Source: Brevibacillus choshinensis (lineage in GTDB: Bacteria > Bacillota > Bacilli > Brevibacillales > Brevibacillaceae). Taken from it: a stretch of 64,000 bases of DNA. Positions within the stretch are counted from its first letter, which is position 1, and every line of letters begins with the position of its first letter. The stretch spans positions 4,374,001 to 4,438,000 of the forward strand of contig NZ_CP069127.1 in the NCBI RefSeq assembly GCF_016811915.1, read 5' to 3'. Shown here piece after piece: positions 8,940-16,977 of this stretch. The notes under the pieces were generated by a model. That model saw only the letters and a list, made by a program, of their open reading frames with translations, was not told where the DNA came from and did not search any database. Position numbers and translations under genes: made by a program.

Positions 8940-10112
8940 TTAGCTAGCAATTTGTTTGGTTTTACAATGAAACAAATAATTTCTTCGTACAATAAATGCG
9001 AAACTCAATATCAAAAATAGCAATCCGCCTAATACGACGTACTGTGTACCCATTCCTGATATAACTAATCCGCTTACCGAGGTACCGGTTGTAACCCCTA
9101 AGTTACCGGATGCTAGAAACAATCCATTCGAGAATTCAGGGGCTTCTGGAGCTGCAGACGTAATCCAATATTGACCAATATTATTTCCTATAGCCACTAC
9201 TATTCCAAAAATCAAAACAATGAATGCCATAGGTACAGTGAACTGTCCCATTAAGAACAATAAGATGTAAACGGCCCCTATTACGAATGGAAAAGATGTT
9301 ACAGATCTTATGGCATTTTTAGTAAGCAACTTCCCGGCGACGATGTTTCCTATTATGCTTGCCCCACCGAATATGAATAACATGAAACCAATCGTTTTCC
9401 CGGGTATATTCGTAATGGTTTCAAGATACTCAGCAAGGTAACTACTAACTCCATACATCGCTGCATTTATAAAAATGACAGCAGCAATGGATAGCCAAGT
9501 AATTGGTTTTTTTAATGCACGTAATTGAGATCCATAGGAGAGTCTTTCCTTAACAGGCATAGATGGTACAAATAGTAATATGGCAATGAATGCTATCGCA
9601 TTTACAACAGTAAAGAATAACATTGCCATTTCAAGCGAAGCTGTATTAGCAATAAAACTAGAGACTGGTGCACCAAGTACCATCCCCCCCGTTACTCCCA
9701 TAAATACTTTAGAAGTAGCTTTTGGAGCTTCTTCCTTGCTAACTGAGGCTGCTGCTGCTGTCAAAGCTATTGAGACATAAACTGGATGTAAAAAGGCTGG
9801 AATCACACGAGCAATTAATAAAATGGTAAAGTTTGATGCAAATATGGAGACAATGTTACCTAGAACGAAAACACCTAGTACAAGTAACATTGCCTTCTTG
9901 CGATTTATGCCCGAAAACAATAACGGCATAGTGGGTCCAGATATTGCAACAGCAAGTGCAAAGAGACTCACTAGCAACCCTGCTTTGGATATACTGATAT
10001 GGAAATGATCAGCAAGTAAAGGTAATATCCCAACGATCCCCATCTCCGTATTTAAGATGCCGAATACACCTATGGTCAATATTACTATAAGCAAATTATA
10101 TCGTTTAGCCAT
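8940..10112 (-). CDS. MFS efflux transporter (AraJ/DHA1 type)
   Basis: A 390-residue major facilitator protein with about twelve hydrophobic segments. Family-type features include GILPLLADHFHISISKAGLLVSLFALAVA in helices 1-2 and a GINRKKAMLL loop between helices 2 and 3. Proton-driven drug or small-molecule export is the usual role; the substrate is unknown. The gene is visibly richer in A+T than its neighbours and borders degraded genes, suggesting transfer. The start has GTAGGAGG, and the promoter has a perfect -10 overlapped downstream by a palindrome. The divergent TetR gene is reduced to a stump. Confidence 0.85.
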   Translation of the reverse strand: MAKRYNLLIVILTIGVFGILNTEMGIVGILPLLADHFHISISKAGLLVSLFALAVAISGPTMPLLFSGINRKKAMLLVLGVFVLGNIVSIFASNFTILLIARVIPAFLHPVYVSIALTAAAASVSKEEAPKATSKVFMGVTGGMVLGAPVSSFIANTASLEMAMLFFTVVNAIAFIAILLFVPSMPVKERLSYGSQLRALKKPITWLSIAAVIFINAAMYGVSSYLAEYLETITNIPGKTIGFMLFIFGGASIIGNIVAGKLLTKNAIRSVTSFPFVIGAVYILLFLMGQFTVPMAFIVLIFGIVVAIGNNIGQYWITSAAPEAPEFSNGLFLASGNLGVTTGTSVSGLVISGMGTQYVVLGGLLFLILSFAFIVRRNYLFHCKTKQIAS

Positions 10113-10171
10113 AAAATTCGCCTCCTACTTTCATTAATGATGAAACTTGAAAAATAGATATCGATCGGTTA

Positions 10172-10187
10172 ATCAACATATGTTGAT
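10172..10187. promoter_or_regulatory. palindromic operator at the MFS promoter
   Basis: ATCAACATATGTTGAT is a perfect 16-bp palindrome starting two bases downstream of the -10 box, where a bound repressor would block transcription. Confidence 0.65.
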
Positions 10188-10188
10188 A

Positions 10189-10216
10189 ATTATAAAAAGA
10201 AACAGGGTGTTTTCAA
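10189..10216 (-). promoter_or_regulatory. sigma-A promoter of the MFS gene
   Basis: Minus strand TTGAAA, 16 bases, TATAAT, about 75 bases before the ATG. Confidence 0.7.
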
Positions 10217-10231
10217 TCGTTAACTGAACGC

Positions 10232-10255
10232 GATTTGTTGATTGTTCAACAAATC
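10232..10255. promoter_or_regulatory. second inverted repeat in the MFS/TetR intergenic region
   Basis: Arms GATTTGTTGA and TCAACAAATC flank the spacer TTGT. It shares the TGTTGA/TCAACA half-sites with the palindrome at 10172 and lies upstream of the -35 box, on the side facing the truncated regulator. Confidence 0.6.
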
Positions 10256-10300
10256 TATCAAAACTGCTGATTATCTTGAGGAAAGATTGGTGACCTACCA

Positions 10301-10378
10301 ATGTCTAAAGTGGATAGGAGAATAACCAAAAGCCAAGAAGCTATCGCCGATCTCGAAAAAGGGCATTATTTTGCATAA
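10301..10378 (+). pseudogene. truncated TetR-family regulator, N-terminus only
   Basis: The frame encodes MSKVDRRITKSQEAI, the typical opening of a TetR/AcrR repressor before its helix-turn-helix, then ten unrelated residues and a stop. The DNA-binding and ligand domains are gone. Its position, divergent from the exporter and next to two palindromes with TGTTGA half-sites, is the usual place for the cognate repressor. Truncation implies that the exporter has lost local control. Confidence 0.6.
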
Positions 10379-10664
10379 AAATAGAGGGTGCACCGAAAGC
10401 CCTTAAACGGCTGCTGGGACACCCCCATATAATTACGTGTATCATCGGTCAACAATTTTAATGAAATTGAAACGATAAGAACGCTGCCCTGAACATCATT
10501 AGCGGTTCGCTTCGGGATCCGTGAACTCGCTGTACGAATTGATGGAGACTTCATAAAAACCGCAATTATGCTCACCTATGGCGGGAGCAAGGCGGTTTTT
10601 TCTTATGTCTTGATTTCTTCCTTACGTCATCCGGTGGGGCGAATAAACAAGCAGTGCAGAGCAT
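10379..10664. other. degraded intergenic stretch
   Basis: No intact gene is seen. A short plus-strand frame at 10471-10521 reads NDKNAALNIISGSLRDP, reminiscent of the RDxNAAxNI end of TnpB-type proteins, but it is preceded by a stop. A hairpin follows at 10555. Confidence 0.4.
10555..10601 (+). terminator. rho-independent terminator
   Basis: AAAACCGC pairs with GCGGTTTT around an inner GCTC/GAGC stem, followed by T residues. No intact gene upstream uses it, so it probably ended a lost gene. Confidence 0.6.
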
Positions 10665-11819
10665 TTGAGCATATCCTGTTCTAAAGCTTCTTCGGGAAAG
10701 GAGAGAACACATATCTTACACGCCCAACAGGCAAGAAGAAGGTATACGGTTCAAGGTGCGTTTCGGGTGATACGCACGATAAAAGTGGGAGAAAACCCAA
10801 TCTCTGTAGCATTCGCTCCCCTCACAAACCGCATTTATGTTGTGAATAACGGCAGCAGTACCGTATCTGTGATTGACGGTCGTTCCAACAGCGTGATTTC
10901 CACCATAAAAGTCCCATTGAGAGCAGAAAGTATCGCGGTCAATCCCAGAACCAATCGCATCTATGTTACGAGCAGTGATTCGATTGGACGAGTCACCGTT
11001 ATCAATAGCGTGACCAATAAAATCATGGCAGTGATCCGAGTTGGCAGTTCCCCAGGTGCCATACAGGTGAACAAGATAACGAACCGAATTTATGTCCTCA
11101 ACGCAGGAGAAAACACAGTCTCGGTCATTTCCGGCAGGACGAATAGAGTAATCGCCACTATCAAAGTAGGCAACCAAAATCCCAGCGTCAACACATCTGC
11201 TCTCATTGCTGTAAACGGCCGAACGAATCGAATATATGTCGCGAACTCTTCCAGTAACTCTCTGTCTGTGATTCATGGTAAAACAAATAAAGTCATCGCC
11301 ACGGTCAGGGTGGGAGACACACCAAGAGCAGTCCAAGTAAACACCAGGACCAATCGCATTTACACCGTGAGTGGACCTTTTACACTTACCGCCATGACTG
11401 TCGTGAACGGATCGACGAACAAGATCATCGCCACCATTCGCAACATCGGTGACGTGAACAATTTTGGGATCAACCCTTTTACGAACCTCATCTATGCCCC
11501 CGATGATGCGAGCAGGCGCATCTCTGTCATCAGTGGAAAAACCAATCGGGTTGTCAAAACAATTGCGAATGGAGAATTCCCTTCGCTGACGGTTATCAAT
11601 GCAAGAACCAACCGGATTTTTGTCGCTACGATTGGTGGGCCATCCCCCAATCAGCCGAGCAGGCTATCCGTAATTAATGGCCGGACGAATAAAATCATTA
11701 CAAGCTTGAGGAGCGGTGTTGGAGCCACGGCTGGAGTGGTCAATAGCCGAAACAATAACGTATACATCGTCAATCAAATCAGCAATGATGTTTCCGTCGT
11801 AGCTTTTCGAAAAAGATGA
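10665..11819 (+). CDS. YVTN-type beta-propeller repeat protein
   Basis: Eight tandem repeats of about 43 residues, each with a core like TNRIYVVNNGSSTVSVIDG followed by a TNKVIATIKVG-type strand, as in YVTN/NHL-like beta-propellers. The number of repeats suits one closed propeller. No signal peptide, anchor or catalytic motif is visible. The start is uncertain: the TTG at 10665 has no good ribosome binding site, AAAGGAG lies 30 bases inside, and a GTG at 10767 preceded by AAGGTG would also give a complete propeller. Function unknown; such proteins often serve as surface or binding scaffolds. Confidence 0.72.
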   Translation: MSISCSKASSGKERTHILHAQQARRRYTVQGAFRVIRTIKVGENPISVAFAPLTNRIYVVNNGSSTVSVIDGRSNSVISTIKVPLRAESIAVNPRTNRIYVTSSDSIGRVTVINSVTNKIMAVIRVGSSPGAIQVNKITNRIYVLNAGENTVSVISGRTNRVIATIKVGNQNPSVNTSALIAVNGRTNRIYVANSSSNSLSVIHGKTNKVIATVRVGDTPRAVQVNTRTNRIYTVSGPFTLTAMTVVNGSTNKIIATIRNIGDVNNFGINPFTNLIYAPDDASRRISVISGKTNRVVKTIANGEFPSLTVINARTNRIFVATIGGPSPNQPSRLSVINGRTNKIITSLRSGVGATAGVVNSRNNNVYIVNQISNDVSVVAFRKR

Positions 11820-11846
11820 TTTTCCTGAATAGGACTTGTTAAAAAT

Positions 11847-11878
11847 ACAGCCCTCTGTGAGTGATCACTTCGGGCTGT
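11847..11878 (+). terminator. terminator of the beta-propeller gene
   Basis: ACAGCCC and GGGCTGT arms enclose AGTGATCACT, 27 bases after the stop codon. Confidence 0.65.
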
Positions 11879-11928
11879 TCGTATTCGTATGCATGGTTAT
11901 CAGGTTACTTGTTACTTGTGTGGATACA

Positions 11929-12117
11929 AAGAAAGCTTTTCCAAAAAACAGAAATTCGGTACGCTCTGCCGCCTCTCCTTCCGCGAGAATAGTTGCTTTC
12001 GATGGGGCGGATGCCAAGGGAATGTCAGGCAAGCGAGTGGCCTTTAACGATGATGTGATCAGCACAGGCAAATCGCTGAAGCCCATCGAAGATCGGTCGT
12101 TCAAGCAGGGGGCAACG
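11929..12117 (+). pseudogene. phosphoribosyltransferase remnant
   Basis: The frame contains VAFDGADAKGMSGKRVAFND followed by DVISTGKSLKPIED. This is the PRPP-binding loop (VxxVDDVISTGGSL) of adenine/xanthine-type phosphoribosyltransferases with the preceding strand. The usual VDD is FNDD here and the second Gly of the loop is Lys, so the site is damaged. Both ends of the enzyme are missing. It is flanked by other remnants. Confidence 0.55.
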
Positions 12118-12154
12118 TTGTGTTTTTTTGGCCGATTAACTTTTTTATCGCATT

Positions 12155-12412
12155 CTAATTTAGGGAGACAAGATAGTCAGCAAGTTTATCGAAAGTACCC
12201 TCAAGATCTTGTTGAAGCTTTGGAGCCATACCTTTGTAGGTTTCTTGTTCCTCAGCTGAAGCGTTCACAGGCCAACCTTTCAGTTTTAAAACAGTTTTAC
12301 CTTCGTCATCTTCTAGCGTTACGATATTCATCATTTCAAGAGGCCAGCTCACGCTAAAAGGCGCTCGGACCGTATTGCCTTGCTCATCAGAAAAGGATCG
12401 GATATAAGTCAC
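12155..12412 (-). pseudogene. C-terminal fragment of an SRPBCC/AHSA1-type protein
   Basis: Eighty-five residues opening VTYIRSFSDEQGNTV, then SWPLEMMNIVTLED and EEQETYKGM, ending GTFDKLADYLVSLN. This is the second half of an SRPBCC (activator of Hsp90 ATPase-like) domain. A TGA stops the frame just upstream (position about 12427), and the N-terminal half of the domain is absent. The GTG at 12412 could allow expression, but an isolated half-domain is unlikely to fold, so I call a remnant. Confidence 0.6.
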
Positions 12413-12533
12413 CTTCTCAGCGGTTTCTCAAGGATTGCTAATGTGCACAGTCCGGGCCATGCCGAATACTAGTCTAATCCTTTATTTTCATCTGACACAT
12501 AATCCCATCTTTTGTCCTGTATAGAACGAACTA

Positions 12534-12566
12534 AAGAGGGAGCCATTTTACTCGGCCCCCTCCTCT
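12534..12566 (-). terminator. terminator after the sigma-54 activator gene
   Basis: An imperfect GAGGG-GGCC / GGCT-CCCTC hairpin about 20 bases after the stop codon, minus strand. Confidence 0.5.
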
Positions 12567-12585
12567 CTTCCATCCTAACTGCTTC

Positions 12586-14385
12586 CTATATCAGACCATG
12601 CTCCTTTATCTTTCGGAACAGAGTAGCACGGCTAATCCCCAGCAAACGTGCCGCTTCTTCTTTCCGACGTTTGTCCTGCTGAACCAGCTGCAAGGCATGG
12701 CTGATCGCCGCGCGCTCCCTTTCCTTCAGATTAAGTGGTTGTTCAAGGGTCGTACCTGCTGCAACGGATGGAGCCTTAGCCATAGACTCTCTTCTCGCAT
12801 GGAATGGAATACTTTCCGGCCGTATCCACGGAGATGTTTCCATATTCACGGCATATTCGATCACGTTGGCCAGCTCCCGCACATTTCCCGGCCAGACGTG
12901 GTGAAACAAGAGTGCCTGCGCCTCCTGGGTAAAGCCCTTGATAGGCTTCTTCAGTCTTGCCCCACACGTTTGCAGATAGCCATTGGCCAGCGTCAGAATA
13001 TCCTCCCTGCGCTCCCTAAGCGACGGCAGCAGAATCGGGATCACGTGCAAGCGGTAATAGAGGTCTGCCCGAAAGACTCCAGCTGCAACCAACTGCTCCA
13101 GATCGCGGTGCGTTGCTGCGATGATCCGCACATCCACATCGATAGGTTTGCCCGATCCCCCCACTCTCACGACCTGCTGCTCCTGCAAAACTCGCAACAT
13201 CTTTACCTGAAGGTGAACCGGCATATCCCCTATTTCATCAAGAAAAAGCGTACCCTTGTCGGCCGCTTCGAACAATCCGACCCTTCCTCCTTTGCGCGCC
13301 CCCGTGAACGCACCCTCTTCATAGCCGAACAGCTCGCTTTCCAGCAGATGCTCAGGGATGGCGGCACAATTGATGGAGACGAAAGGCTGCTTGCTACGGT
13401 GACTCGCCTGGTGGATCGCTTTGGCAAACAGCTCTTTTCCCGTGCCGCTCTCTCCCCGCAAAAGGACGGTGGAGTCGCTAGTCGCCACACGTCTCGCTAC
13501 TTCCTTCGCCTGTGCGATAGCCGAACTGATTCCCGCGATCCCGGAAAAGGAATCCTTTAGCTCGAAGCCTCCTACCTGTCTGGCGATCGCTACGACTTCG
13601 CGTACATCATCCAGCGTGATGACCCATTCCAACGTGGCGCCATCCAGTTGAATGGGCTTGATCGTAAACAAAAACTCCTTTGCTTCTCCGCCCACAGCAA
13701 GTACCACCTTTGGTGGCGCCGCACCCGATTCCACCGCCTGCCTGATCGCCCGAACCAACCCTGCCGCTGGCTCGTAGTCTTCGCCTGTTTCCGCCAGTTG
13801 AAGATACTGCTTGGCACGCTGATTCATCTGCACGATCCGATCTTCCTGATCCACCGTCAGCATCGCCTTGTCCAGGTCATCCATGACCACCCGCAGCTTT
13901 TCCAGTGTCAGCTGCTGCTTCTTGTACATGAGGTGTTCCTTCATTTTGATGGCAATCAATTCGGCGATCTTTTGCAAAAAGTTGAGGATCGAGTCCACAT
14001 CGGCAAACAGACGCGCTCTTTGCTCTTGGTCGAAGGCGAGCAGCCCGATCACGCCAACTTCCTTGCCGTCCAGCGTGATCGGACAGCAGATTTCCCCCGT
14101 CTCTTCGCAGTTTCCGAAATGCGTGCAGGGTCGACAGCGCTCATCGGCACCCGGGTTCATAATCACCACCGGCCGCCCATCAAACAGCGAAGCTCGGTAC
14201 ACATGGTCTTCTCCCGCCATCGTCCGCAGGATTCCCGACTCTGTCCGTCCCGTGCCGGCGATGCGCACCAGTCGATGATCGGCAATTTCCACCTCGACCC
14301 GCAGCACGGATGCGACAGCGGAGGCAATCTGTTGGACACTTTCCTGTATCTCTTGCAAGGGCATACGGATTCCCCTCTCACTCAT
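12586..14385 (-). CDS. sigma-54-dependent transcriptional activator (GAF-PAS-AAA-Fis)
   Basis: The N-terminal 160 residues look like a GAF-type sensor with a Cys cluster ([18 protein letters not shown]), followed by a PAS-like segment (about residues 165-270). The AAA domain has Walker A GESGTGKE, the GAFTGA loop that contacts sigma-54, and Walker [10 protein letters not shown]. The C-terminal Fis-type helix-turn-helix reads [25 protein letters not shown]. It activates RNA polymerase carrying SigL (RpoN). It is 54 bases downstream of the M20 peptidase and probably in the same transcript, so it likely activates that promoter and its own expression. The Cys cluster may sense metal or redox state, which is inference. 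Confidence 0.9.
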   Translation of the reverse strand: MSERGIRMPLQEIQESVQQIASAVASVLRVEVEIADHRLVRIAGTGRTESGILRTMAGEDHVYRASLFDGRPVVIMNPGADERCRPCTHFGNCEETGEICCPITLDGKEVGVIGLLAFDQEQRARLFADVDSILNFLQKIAELIAIKMKEHLMYKKQQLTLEKLRVVMDDLDKAMLTVDQEDRIVQMNQRAKQYLQLAETGEDYEPAAGLVRAIRQAVESGAAPPKVVLAVGGEAKEFLFTIKPIQLDGATLEWVITLDDVREVVAIARQVGGFELKDSFSGIAGISSAIAQAKEVARRVATSDSTVLLRGESGTGKELFAKAIHQASHRSKQPFVSINCAAIPEHLLESELFGYEEGAFTGARKGGRVGLFEAADKGTLFLDEIGDMPVHLQVKMLRVLQEQQVVRVGGSGKPIDVDVRIIAATHRDLEQLVAAGVFRADLYYRLHVIPILLPSLRERREDILTLANGYLQTCGARLKKPIKGFTQEAQALLFHHVWPGNVRELANVIEYAVNMETSPWIRPESIPFHARRESMAKAPSVAAGTTLEQPLNLKERERAAISHALQLVQQDKRRKEEAARLLGISRATLFRKIKEHGLI

Positions 14386-14439
14386 GCGTATGCCTCCATT
14401 ATAGCGCGATCGGCTGGGAAAGCCCGTCCCCCACGTCCT

Positions 14440-15597
14440 TTAGCCGCAAAATTCGCAAATCGCTTCCGCCAAAATATGGGCCATGTCCACCAGACTGTCC
14501 GTTTCCACGTATTCGACCGCTCCGTGAAGGCCCGCTCCCGTCGGACCAAACAAGACAGTAGGGATCCCTGCCCCCTGCAAAAAGGCTGCATCTGTCCATC
14601 CCGAAAAGCCGGAGATGCCTGGACTGCGCCCCAATCTGTCTCGGCAAGCCTTTTCCAGCGTCAGAAAAATCTGCTCCTCCGTAGAGACCTCGTACGGCTC
14701 TCTCCAGAAAAACACTTCTGCACTCGCCTCAAAGCTCTCGTCCTCTGCATGCAGCTTTTGCAGGATCGCCTCTACTTCCTGCACCACATCCTGTTCTGTC
14801 TCGCCAGGGATCGTCCTTCGCTCCCAATCCAATCGGCAATAATCCGGGTAGGTCGACAGCTCAACTCCCCCTTTGATCAAAGAAGCATGAATGGATGGCG
14901 AACCCAAGATTTCATGCTGCTTTTCCTTCAGCTTTTGCGAGAGTCGATCGATCTCATTCAATACCCGGCCCGCATGCACAATGGCGTCCACTCCCTCGGA
15001 CGGGCGACTTCCGTGTGCTGCCTTGCCTCTGACCTCGCATGCCACCCAGGCAAAGCCTTTGTGCACCACACCGATATCCAGATCGGATGGCTCGCATACG
15101 ATGGCGGCATCCGCGCGGTATTCCTTCACCAGCGCTTCTGTCCCGATGCTCTTGTATTCTTCATCTGCCACGAACGTCAGGATCACATCGCCAGCCAAAC
15201 GAACATCAGCCCGCTTGATTGCTTCGACGGCAGCGATCATTGCCCCCAGGCTGCCTTTCATGTCCTGACTTCCGCGCCCGTATATTTTTCCGTCTTCATG
15301 CACAGGCTCAAACGGTTCAATGGCCATCCTCTTGGCACTTACCGTATCCATGTGGCCGTTTAGAATGAGCGACTTTCCCCCGCCAGTGCCTCTGAGTATA
15401 CCGATGACATTCACTGCCGTCTCATTGATGGGTTCGACCCGCACCTGAAGCCCGCTGTCCAATAGCCGCTTTTTGATATAATCAGCGATCTCCCTTTCTC
15501 CAGGACCATCTATATCCAAATACGGATTGACCGAATCGATCCGGATGAGATCCTGTACGAGTGAAACCAGTTCTTCGCGTTCTATCGTAATCTTCAT
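14440..15597 (-). CDS. M20-family metallopeptidase (ArgE/DapE/CPG2-like)
   Basis: A 385-residue amidohydrolase/peptidase. Metal-site motifs are in order: NGHMDTVS (His, Asp), YGRGSQDMKGS (bridging Asp), FVADEEYKS (catalytic Glu and ligand Glu), VCEPSD and, near the C-terminus, GLHGAVEYV (His). A dimerisation lid domain occupies the middle. The start at 15597 has GGGAGG and fits the family length. It probably removes an acyl group or cleaves a small peptide in the cytosol; the substrate is unknown. It is the first gene behind a sigma-54 promoter, which points to catabolism of a particular nitrogen or carbon source. Confidence 0.88.
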   Translation of the reverse strand: MKITIEREELVSLVQDLIRIDSVNPYLDIDGPGEREIADYIKKRLLDSGLQVRVEPINETAVNVIGILRGTGGGKSLILNGHMDTVSAKRMAIEPFEPVHEDGKIYGRGSQDMKGSLGAMIAAVEAIKRADVRLAGDVILTFVADEEYKSIGTEALVKEYRADAAIVCEPSDLDIGVVHKGFAWVACEVRGKAAHGSRPSEGVDAIVHAGRVLNEIDRLSQKLKEKQHEILGSPSIHASLIKGGVELSTYPDYCRLDWERRTIPGETEQDVVQEVEAILQKLHAEDESFEASAEVFFWREPYEVSTEEQIFLTLEKACRDRLGRSPGISGFSGWTDAAFLQGAGIPTVLFGPTGAGLHGAVEYVETDSLVDMAHILAEAICEFCG

Positions 15598-15640
15598 GCG
15601 CTTGTCCTCCCGTTTCATTTTGTGTGATGATCCGTTATGC

Positions 15641-15656
15641 AGCAAAAAGCGTGCCA
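15641..15656 (-). promoter_or_regulatory. sigma-54 (-24/-12) promoter
   Basis: On the minus strand TGGCACGCTTTTTGCT matches the sigma-54 consensus TGGCACG-N4-TTGCW at every defined position, 44 bases before the M20 start codon. Confidence 0.88.
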
Positions 15657-15662
15657 TCAAAT

Positions 15663-15687
15663 CCGCTCATCGACATGCGATGAGCGG
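15663..15687. repeat. inverted repeat beside the sigma-54 promoter
   Basis: CCGCTCATCG and CGATGAGCGG are perfect 10-bp arms around ACATG, ending a few bases upstream of the -24 element. It could be a bending or binding site; its role is unknown. Confidence 0.6.
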
Positions 15688-15696
15688 GCTCCCCCG

Positions 15697-15752
15697 ATCT
15701 CATTTCGAGATTTATCCGTCTCAATTAGAGACTTCACGTCTCACATTGAAAC
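15697..15752. promoter_or_regulatory. three phased palindromes, probable enhancer sites
   Basis: Three sites of the form RTCTC-N5-GARAY start at 15697, 15718 and 15738. The first two are perfect inverted repeats and the third has one mismatch. The 20-21 bp spacing places them on the same face of the helix, 41-96 bp upstream of the -24 element, as expected for activator-binding sequences of a sigma-54 regulator. Confidence 0.7.
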
Positions 15753-15813
15753 TAAACGGCACCGCGACGACTGTTCAAGGTGGTACCAGATAAAATAGGT
15801 ACTCCTTTCTTTG

Positions 15814-15828
15814 GTAACGACCCGTTAC
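15814..15828. promoter_or_regulatory. palindrome upstream of the CPBP protease gene
   Basis: GTAACG-ACC-CGTTAC is a perfect inverted repeat 52 bases before the start codon; it may be an operator. No clear promoter is visible around it. Confidence 0.35.
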
Positions 15829-15880
15829 GATAGATGGTAGGCAATCCATACCCAAATTCCTCATAACTGGTGGCGATCTT

Positions 15881-16543
15881 ATGTATCTTCTCATCCTGCT
15901 TCTCGGACCGACTGTCATGATTTATCTCGGCTTGCAGGTGTTGGCCAATGTCCCGATTACCTTTCTTCTGTTTTACAGCTGGCTTTTTCTTGTACCGTTG
16001 CTTGATTTGCGATTCTTGCAGAAAAAGCCGTGGAGTGACGCTATTCCCGCCTATGGACTGGCTTTGCAGCGCAAAAATCTGCTGATCGGGAGCGCTACGG
16101 GTGTCCTATTTCTAATCGTGATCATTGGGGCAGGGTCCGTATTCCATCCCTTTCTCTTTGATCGTGAGGATCTCATTCCCCTCTTGGAGCGCTGGCATTT
16201 TTCCGGGAATCAGGCTGTTTGGCTCATCGCCATCTTGATGTTCATCAATCCGCTCTTGGAAGAGCTTTACTGGCGAGGCTTCATGCACCACAGGCTGCAA
16301 GGGAGACACGGCAAAGCAACCGTCGTATTTCTGACGGCGTTATTCTACAGCCTGTACCATTTTCTGTCCGTCGTCCCACTGTTCGCGTGGCCCTTCAACG
16401 TGATGATGGTTGCTCCCGTTTTTATCGCGGGATTGATCTGGGGCTGCATGCGGCAGCGGGATTCCACGATCACGGGTTCCGTTCTCAGTCATATTCTCGC
16501 TGATGTAGGAATTATGTCTGTTTATTTGTTGTTTTTGGTTTGA
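15881..16543 (+). CDS. CPBP-family intramembrane metalloprotease
   Basis: A 220-residue membrane protein with about six helices and the three CPBP/CAAX motifs: EELYWRGF (E127, E128, R132), FYSLYHF and SHILADVG. In Gram-positive bacteria such proteins are linked to processing of membrane peptides, bacteriocin immunity or regulated intramembrane proteolysis. No partner gene is adjacent. The ribosome binding site (GGTGG) is weak. A terminator follows. Confidence 0.85.
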   Translation: MYLLILLLGPTVMIYLGLQVLANVPITFLLFYSWLFLVPLLDLRFLQKKPWSDAIPAYGLALQRKNLLIGSATGVLFLIVIIGAGSVFHPFLFDREDLIPLLERWHFSGNQAVWLIAILMFINPLLEELYWRGFMHHRLQGRHGKATVVFLTALFYSLYHFLSVVPLFAWPFNVMMVAPVFIAGLIWGCMRQRDSTITGSVLSHILADVGIMSVYLLFLV

Positions 16544-16564
16544 GTTTCAAAGAAGTACATAGAA

Positions 16565-16620
16565 AAACGCCTTTCCTAGGATGCTCGGGATGCCGAAGCT
16601 TTTCTTTCGGAAAGGCGTTT
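16565..16620. terminator. bidirectional terminator
   Basis: AAACGCCTTTCC and GGAAAGGCGTTT form a 12-bp perfect stem between convergent genes. It overlaps the last codons of the YmaF-like gene. Confidence 0.75.
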
Positions 16621-16911
16621 GGTTTTCGATGAGCGGTTTTGGATCAAGGTCGCAAAGTTGAACACATGGAAATGATCAAAGAAGTCAGCTTTCGTACGAA
16701 TGATATGGATGTGGCTGTTTCCTCTCCTGATGGCTTTGCCCGTCACCCCTGCAAAACGATGGTTATGCCTTTCATCGCCTTCTTCCGCAAACTTCGTGCT
16801 GCCGGTAAATTCGTGCACATGGCGTTGAGTGGATACCGCGATACCTTTTCGCTTAACCTCCAATTGAGGTTTTTGGCTGTTTTTTCTCTTTTGAACAAAT
16901 CGAGCTTTCAA
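16576..16911 (-). CDS. YmaF-family protein, probably shortened
   Basis: The core HVHEFTGSTKFAEEGDERHN followed by HRFAGVTGKAIRRGNSHIH matches the His-rich repeats of the YmaF family. Compared with what I recall of the family, DFFDHFHVFNFATLI joins two motifs normally separated by about 35 residues, suggesting an internal deletion. The only start is a TTG at 16911 without a good ribosome binding site, and the last codons run through a terminator stem. It may therefore be decaying. Function of the family is unknown; repeated HxH motifs suggest metal binding. Confidence 0.5.
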   Translation of the reverse strand: MKARFVQKRKNSQKPQLEVKRKGIAVSTQRHVHEFTGSTKFAEEGDERHNHRFAGVTGKAIRRGNSHIHIIRTKADFFDHFHVFNFATLIQNRSSKTKRLSERKASASRAS

Positions 16912-16977
16912 AAAGCCCTAACTGTTCGTTATAATGAATAGTAAGGAATACCTATTTGGATAAGAAAGGAGGCTTCC

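Noticed and set aside
10471..10521. Possible TnpB C-terminal remnant (NDKNAALNIISGSLRDP)
   Set aside because: Only 17 codons, preceded by a stop and without a zinc-finger Cys motif or element ends, so not listed as a mobile element.
13648..15363. A 571-codon plus-strand open frame
   Set aside because: It is antisense to the sigma-54 activator and M20 peptidase genes, has no family motifs and no ribosome binding site.
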